Origin: an uncultured Eubacteriales bacterium | Lineage (GTDB): Bacteria; Bacillota_A; Clostridia; Oscillospirales; Oscillospiraceae | Assembly (NCBI GenBank): GCA_900319835.1 | Contig: ONPY01000030.1 | Span: forward strand, 1-24,555 | DNA: 24,555 nt | Direction: 5' to 3' | Shown here: piece by piece, positions 20,395 through 24,555 of the stretch | How positions within the stretch are numbered: the stretch's first letter is position 1 | How the letters are laid out: each line of letters begins with the position of its first letter | Translations under genes and position numbers: made by a program | The notes under the pieces: model-generated | Database searches by the model: none | The model's input: only the letters and a program-made list of their open reading frames with translations | Told to the model about the DNA's origin: nothing

Positions 20395-21614
20395 GTGTTG
20401 AATCCTCGATCGTTCTCAGCGATAGCGGAAAGCTTTTGGTAATAAAGACGGCTATCGTATCGAGAAAGAGCATATTTGTGGCAAATCTCAATTGTTTCAG
20501 ACGTTTTTCTCGGTGCGGCGCGCACAGCCTGCTCCAACTGATCCACATTGCGCGGCTCAACAAAGACGGCGACACTCTCATCGGCAATATATGGCATGCC
20601 GGAAACATCAAAGCACAACAGGGGCGTGCCGCAGGCAAGCGCTTCCAGACAGGCGTTGGGCATGGTGTCCAGCAAACTCGGGAAGACAAAAAGATCACCC
20701 AGAGAATAATATTGCGCCAGCTTTTCCTGATCTCTGAGAAAGCCGATGGGGATATAATTGGGGGGGAGGGAAACCGCGCCCGACTCGACATCAAAGCCGA
20801 CATGAACGAAAACATAATCGGGATCACCCGCAAAACGCCTGGCCAGTTCCACAAAGTAGCGACAGCCCTTTCGCTCCAAGGAATAGGGGGCGACACAGAC
20901 CAGAACCTTCTGCTCCGGGCGGATGCCCAGCTCTTCCCGCAGCGCGGCGCAGCCCCGCGGGGAGTAAAACGCGGTGTCGATGGCCTCGTCCAGCACTTCC
21001 AGACGTTTGTTCTGCAGCAGGGGGGAGTTCTTTGCCTGCGCCACGACATAGCCCGGCCCCACAAACACAGCAGAGCCCAGAGACGCATAGGCGGCTTTTT
21101 TCATGCGGAACAGCGCGGAAGCCCCATTGAACAGAAGAGACTTGGGGTATTCCCGCTTTTCGGGACAGCGGCCGCGGCACTCGGCAAGATAACCGGTACA
21201 GCCGTTGCAGTAGGTGCATTTGCCCGTGAAGGGGTATTCGTCGATCATCAGATAGATGAGACGGATGCCGTCCTCCGCCAGGTAGCGGAAGAACAGCGGT
21301 TCATTCAGATAGTATCCGTGTGGGCTGAGGAGAAAAACAGTGTCCACGCGATTTTTACGCAGATAGGAGATCAGTCTCCTGGTAGGGAGGACGGAACCGA
21401 AGCCCTGCAGACCGAACACCCGGGTCATGGCCGCGTGCAGAACAGCGTGGATCCGGCGGCCGATGCGGTAATAGTTTTCATGGACCGGACCGTCTTCACG
21501 CCCGTAGCAGAAGTGGCAGACGGTCCCGCTTCCAGTCAGATGCCGGTACAGACCGACGGCGATTTTCCCGGTGCTGCCGCCGATACAGGTGTTGATGATA
21601 GCAACGACTCTCAT
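20391..21614 (-). CDS. GT4 glycosyltransferase with cysteine-rich insert
   Basis: A GT-B protein of 407 residues. The N-terminal strand MRVVAIINTCIGGSTGKIA forms the glycine loop. The C-terminal half has VLVCVAPYSLERKG, IGFLRDQEKLAQYYSLGDLFVFPSLLDTMPN and CLEALACGTPLL, the standard GT4 donor site with its Glu-x7-like acidic motif. Between the halves lies a cysteine cluster, C133, C136, C139, C146 and C150. A similar but less dense cysteine region is found in some colanic-acid-type (WcaC-like) transferases. A start five codons upstream would give an ATGA overlap with the previous gene, but the chosen ATG has AAGGGG 6 nt before it. It is likely to add one of the sugars of the repeat unit. Confidence 0.85.
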   Translation of the reverse strand: MRVVAIINTCIGGSTGKIAVGLYRHLTGSGTVCHFCYGREDGPVHENYYRIGRRIHAVLHAAMTRVFGLQGFGSVLPTRRLISYLRKNRVDTVFLLSPHGYYLNEPLFFRYLAEDGIRLIYLMIDEYPFTGKCTYCNGCTGYLAECRGRCPEKREYPKSLLFNGASALFRMKKAAYASLGSAVFVGPGYVVAQAKNSPLLQNKRLEVLDEAIDTAFYSPRGCAALREELGIRPEQKVLVCVAPYSLERKGCRYFVELARRFAGDPDYVFVHVGFDVESGAVSLPPNYIPIGFLRDQEKLAQYYSLGDLFVFPSLLDTMPNACLEALACGTPLLCFDVSGMPYIADESVAVFVEPRNVDQLEQAVRAAPRKTSETIEICHKYALSRYDSRLYYQKLSAIAENDRGFNT

Positions 21615-21625
21615 GGATGTCCCCT

Positions 21626-22855
21626 TCATGCGCGTTCGCCGTACTCCAGAACCCGCTTCACAAGCCGGAGGTACTGCTCCATGGCGACCTCGTAAGCGTA
21701 GCGCTCGTCATAGAGCTTCCCGGCGCGGTCCGCCATGGCGCGGCGCTCGTCCGGGTGCTCGGCGAGATACTGGATCGCGTCCCGGAGCGATTCGGCGTTG
21801 CCGATCTCCACGGCCCTGCCGATGTCCTCCCGGGCGACCTCCTCTGCAAGATAGCTCTCCCGCTCCACCACGGCAAGCACCGGCATCCCGCCCTGCAGAT
21901 AGCTGTAATACTTGCTGGGAGCGCAGGTGCCGATGAGACCCTTTTCCAGACTCACCACCGCGCAGGAGCTGACAGCCACGGCCTGCTCAAAGTCTTTCCC
22001 GGTCAGAAAACCCAGCAGCTGCACGTTGCGGAGATTGTGCTCCGCGAGAAAGGTCTGCACCGCCTCCGTCTTCCCGCCGTGGCCCACGATCAGAAAGCGC
22101 ACGCGGGGATCGTCCTTCAACAGCATAGCCGCGTGAAGCAGCGTCTCCATGTCCTGGCAGATGCCCATGTTGCCGAAATAGGAGACCACAAACTGCCCCT
22201 CCGCGTAGCCGAAGCGGGCATAGGCCTCCGCGTCCGGGGTGAGGCGCTTTTCATGGGCCCAGTTGGCGATGGTCACAACGCGCTCCGGGCTCAGCTCCGG
22301 GCGGTGGGAGAGCAGAAAGCTGCGCATCTCGTCCGTCAGGGCGACCACGCAGTCCACCGATTGATACAGCGCGTGGTTGATGCGGCGCATCACACGGCTG
22401 ATGGCGTCGGTGGCTTGAAGAGACCCGGAGGCATAGGCCACCTCCGGGTAGATGTCGTAGGCGACGAAGATAAATTTCGTTCCCCAGCGCCGCTTGGCCA
22501 GAATGGGCACGACGGGCAGCACGGGGGGATTGGAAAAAACAAAGACGCAGCGGTAGTTTTTCAAAATGCGCGCATGCAGCAGCATCCGGAAAGTGAGGGA
22601 GAAATAGTTGATCAGCCGTCCCAGCTTGCCGGTGCGTCTGAGCTGCAGATAGCGGACACGGCGGATGCCGACGCCCTCCACGGTCTCGCGCAGCGGAGCT
22701 GCGCCTTCGGCATATTCTTTCGGATAGCCCACCAGTGCGTCGACTGTGTAGCCCTGCGAGGCGAGATACCGCGCGGTGTCAAACGGCAGCGTGGCGGAGG
22801 AATTGTGGTCCGGGTAGAAAAACTGCCCGAGAAACAGAATGTCCCGCTTGTCCAT
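21626..22855 (-). CDS. WbuB-like GT4 glycosyltransferase
   Basis: The 409-residue GT-B transferase opens with ILFLGQFFYPDHNSSATLPFD, the hallmark of the WbuB-type GT4 group. Later elements are FVFSNPPVLPVV, VAYDIYPEV, VVSYFGNMG and the donor-site segment APSKYYSYLQGGMPVLAV. E. coli WbuB is assigned as an L-FucNAc transferase, and capE-capF-capG for UDP-L-FucNAc are encoded in the same operon, so this protein is the best candidate to add L-FucNAc. That is inference; WbuB-like proteins with other donors are common. The gene lies 19 nt after the initiating sugar transferase gene and has an AGAAGGCGG ribosome site. Confidence 0.87.
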   Translation of the reverse strand: MDKRDILFLGQFFYPDHNSSATLPFDTARYLASQGYTVDALVGYPKEYAEGAAPLRETVEGVGIRRVRYLQLRRTGKLGRLINYFSLTFRMLLHARILKNYRCVFVFSNPPVLPVVPILAKRRWGTKFIFVAYDIYPEVAYASGSLQATDAISRVMRRINHALYQSVDCVVALTDEMRSFLLSHRPELSPERVVTIANWAHEKRLTPDAEAYARFGYAEGQFVVSYFGNMGICQDMETLLHAAMLLKDDPRVRFLIVGHGGKTEAVQTFLAEHNLRNVQLLGFLTGKDFEQAVAVSSCAVVSLEKGLIGTCAPSKYYSYLQGGMPVLAVVERESYLAEEVAREDIGRAVEIGNAESLRDAIQYLAEHPDERRAMADRAGKLYDERYAYEVAMEQYLRLVKRVLEYGERA

Positions 22856-22874
22856 GCGCCGCCTTCTTTCAATC

Positions 22875-24293
22875 TTATTCCTGCTCAGGTGATTTTGCAG
22901 CTTCTCCGGCGGCCTGCTCGGCCAGCCAGGGCATCTGCGACTCGAACCCCTCGGTGCTCTCCTTGGAAAACATGATCCGGAAGGTGTTGAACATCAGCTC
23001 CAGATCGACGAGAAAATTCATCTCGTTGATATACATGAGATCAAACTCCAGCTTCTCATAGGGAGAGGAGTTGTACTTGCCGTAGACCTGCGCGTAACCG
23101 GTCAGACCGGCCTTGACCTGCAGACGCAGGGCAAACTCCGGCAGCTGCTTTTCGTATTCGGCGGCGATCTCGGGCCGCTCGGGCCGCGGCCCCACAATGG
23201 TCATATCGCCGTTGAGTATGTTGATCAGCTGGGGCAGCTCATCCAGACGACAGGCGCGGATCAGCCGGCCCACCGGCGTGATGCGGGGATCGTTTTCCCC
23301 GGTGGAGAGCCGGGCCACGCCGTCCTTCTCCGCGTCGACCCGCATGGAGCGGAATTTGTAAATTTGAAACAGCTTGCGGTCCTTGGTCAAGCGTGTCTGC
23401 TTGTAGAAGACCGGGCCGCCGTCGTAGAGCTTGACGGCCAGGGCGGTGAACAGCATCAGCGGACTGAGCACGATCAGCCCCAGCAGGGAGGCAAAGATGT
23501 CAAAGACGCGTTTGACAAAGAGGTATTCCAGAGATTTGGTGGCCCGCCGCACGGAAAAGACCGGGGAGGAAAACGAACGGATGTGCTGCGCACCGCCCAT
23601 GATGATATTGCCCACATGGGGCAGGAAAAAACCCCGGACGTTTTCCTGGGCGCAGTAGCCGCAGAGGGCGTTCATCAGCGCCGGCTCCACACCGGTGACG
23701 AAGATGGCGTCATAGTCACGGATCTGCTCTCTGAGCGCGGCAAAGTCGTCACCCTCATACTGAATGAGCTTTTCCACCTTGAACAGCCGCTCCACGGGCT
23801 GCCCGGAGATGTCGCCGAAGCGCACCAGATCTTCCTTCGTCCGATAGATGACCACTGTGCGATACTGCCGGACGACGCGGTAATAGAACCGGGTGGCCCA
23901 GTAGGACCAGGCGCAGTTCCAGAGAAACTGCACCACGAGCAGCGGCAAAAAGGGGAGTGGGTTCCAGAACTTGAACCATGCGAGGGAAACCGCAAAATAG
24001 GTCAGAATGACGCTGAAGAAGTCCGCCAGGAATTGGGAGAAAGCCAGCGCTCGGATCCGGAAATAGCCCAGCGTATAGGCGCTGAACATGGAGTTGAACC
24101 AGATCAGCAGCACCGAATAGCCCATCGCGACAAAGTAATTGTAGCGGAACTCCCGGGTAAACGTAATTCCGTTGGGGTAGCGGAACCAGAACCAGAAGGC
24201 AAAAAACAGCAGCACGCTGACAAAGGCGTGCAGATATTTGACAAAGCGCAGCTTCAGAGAGCCCGCATTGGATTCGGTGTTGTTGATGTACAT
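22875..24293 (-). CDS. Polyprenyl-phosphate sugar-1-phosphate transferase (initiating glycosyltransferase, WbaP/WcaJ-type)
   Basis: The 472-residue membrane protein has four N-terminal hydrophobic helices (within about 16-125), a cytosolic CoA-binding-like middle domain and a fifth hydrophobic helix (VFDIFASLLGLIVLSPLM, 263-280). This leads into the bacterial sugar transferase core: DGGPVFYKQTR, IYKFRSM, the catalytic DELPQL (351-356), IVGPRPERPE and GLTGYAQV. It transfers a sugar-1-phosphate from a UDP-sugar to undecaprenyl phosphate, starting each repeat unit. It is the first gene after the operon promoter. A TTG one codon upstream is possible, but ATG follows AAAGGA with better spacing. 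Confidence 0.95.
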   Translation of the reverse strand: MYINNTESNAGSLKLRFVKYLHAFVSVLLFFAFWFWFRYPNGITFTREFRYNYFVAMGYSVLLIWFNSMFSAYTLGYFRIRALAFSQFLADFFSVILTYFAVSLAWFKFWNPLPFLPLLVVQFLWNCAWSYWATRFYYRVVRQYRTVVIYRTKEDLVRFGDISGQPVERLFKVEKLIQYEGDDFAALREQIRDYDAIFVTGVEPALMNALCGYCAQENVRGFFLPHVGNIIMGGAQHIRSFSSPVFSVRRATKSLEYLFVKRVFDIFASLLGLIVLSPLMLFTALAVKLYDGGPVFYKQTRLTKDRKLFQIYKFRSMRVDAEKDGVARLSTGENDPRITPVGRLIRACRLDELPQLINILNGDMTIVGPRPERPEIAAEYEKQLPEFALRLQVKAGLTGYAQVYGKYNSSPYEKLEFDLMYINEMNFLVDLELMFNTFRIMFSKESTEGFESQMPWLAEQAAGEAAKSPEQE

Positions 24294-24397
24294 CAAGATT
24301 GATTCCTTTGCAGAGCGGCGAACCGGAATTTCACAGCTGCCGGACGCCCCTTATTCATCAGATAAACCACTGACAGGACAACTTTTTTCAATCTATA

Positions 24398-24426
24398 ATA
24401 TTACCATGTCGCACGCGTTTCGTCAA
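24398..24426 (-). promoter_or_regulatory. Promoter of the glycan operon
   Basis: On the minus strand a TTGACG -35 (24421-24426), a 17-nt spacer and a TAATAT -10 (24398-24403) preceded by TGG (extended -10). The predicted start is near 24391, with a leader of about 98 nt before the sugar transferase ATG. No convincing terminator, riboswitch or further gene was seen between 24294 and the window end at 24555. Confidence 0.75.
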
Positions 24427-24555
24427 CTGCCGCGGCGTGCGGACGAGAAGGGAAAGTGTAGGGTTTACAATGATGTGTGACAGAAGGTAAAAAAGAATAG
24501 CGAATAGAGAGTACCTGTGTTAGGGTTGAGTTGCTCAGACAAAATCGAAAGGCAG

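Noticed and set aside
21617..22975. 452-codon plus-strand frame across two glycan genes
   Set aside because: It spans the antisense of a WbuB-like gene and the end of the sugar transferase gene, with no motif; the minus-strand proteins are well supported.
24427..24555. Search for a further gene, riboswitch or antitermination element at the right edge
   Set aside because: No open frame with a ribosome site and no convincing conserved structure was seen; the sequence ends too soon to judge.

Overview
The window looks like chromosomal DNA from a GC-rich member of the Bacillota, most likely a Clostridia/Oscillospiraceae-type gut anaerobe. This is inferred from strong AGGAGG-type ribosome binding sites, near-consensus housekeeping promoters, a Bacillota-style BirA box in front of bioY-birA, a LacI-regulated acid-sugar locus and a Gram-positive-style capEFG glycan cluster. 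No rRNA, tRNA, CRISPR array, insertion sequence or phage gene was seen.

Region 1 (about 1-5300) is a catabolic locus. It holds the 3' end of a PdxA-family dehydrogenase, a four-carbon acid-sugar kinase (former DUF1537), a convergent LacI-family repressor, and a second rightward operon encoding a DapA/NAL-superfamily aldolase or lyase and an Nramp-fold transporter that lacks the usual metal-binding residues. Three LacI-type operators (TGCAA...TTGCA) lie around the repressor promoter and the aldolase promoter, so the repressor probably controls itself and the aldolase-transporter operon.

Region 2 (about 5300-8870) is a two-gene operon with its own promoter and terminator. Two overlapping, paralogous membrane proteins each have N-terminal membrane segments, two RCK/TrkA_N-like Rossmann regions and a C-terminal RyR (ryanodine-receptor repeat) domain. 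The downstream protein has a perfect K+ channel filter (TVGYGD). The upstream protein has a degenerate one (FLGVNE) but the better GxGxxG motif. This looks like a heteromeric, ligand-gated prokaryotic channel and is the most unusual item in the window.

Region 3 (about 8870-11300) holds bioY-birA (biotin uptake and biotin ligase/repressor) with a BirA box over the bioY promoter, and a divergent D-lyxose/D-mannose isomerase gene. The isomerase gene ends in a very long palindromic terminator shared with the convergent glycan operon.

Region 4 (about 11300-24555) is one leftward surface-polysaccharide operon of about 13 kb. From its promoter near 24400 it encodes an initiating polyprenyl-phosphate sugar transferase, three GT4-type glycosyltransferases (one WbuB-like), a Wzx-type flippase, a probable further glycosyltransferase, CapE-CapF-CapG (UDP-N-acetyl-L-fucosamine synthesis), a nucleotidyltransferase-fold protein and a DUF1015 protein. 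No Wzy polymerase or chain-length regulator is visible. The middle of this operon (about 17.1-20.9 kb) is visibly AT-richer than its flanks, as in exchangeable capsule/EPS cassettes.
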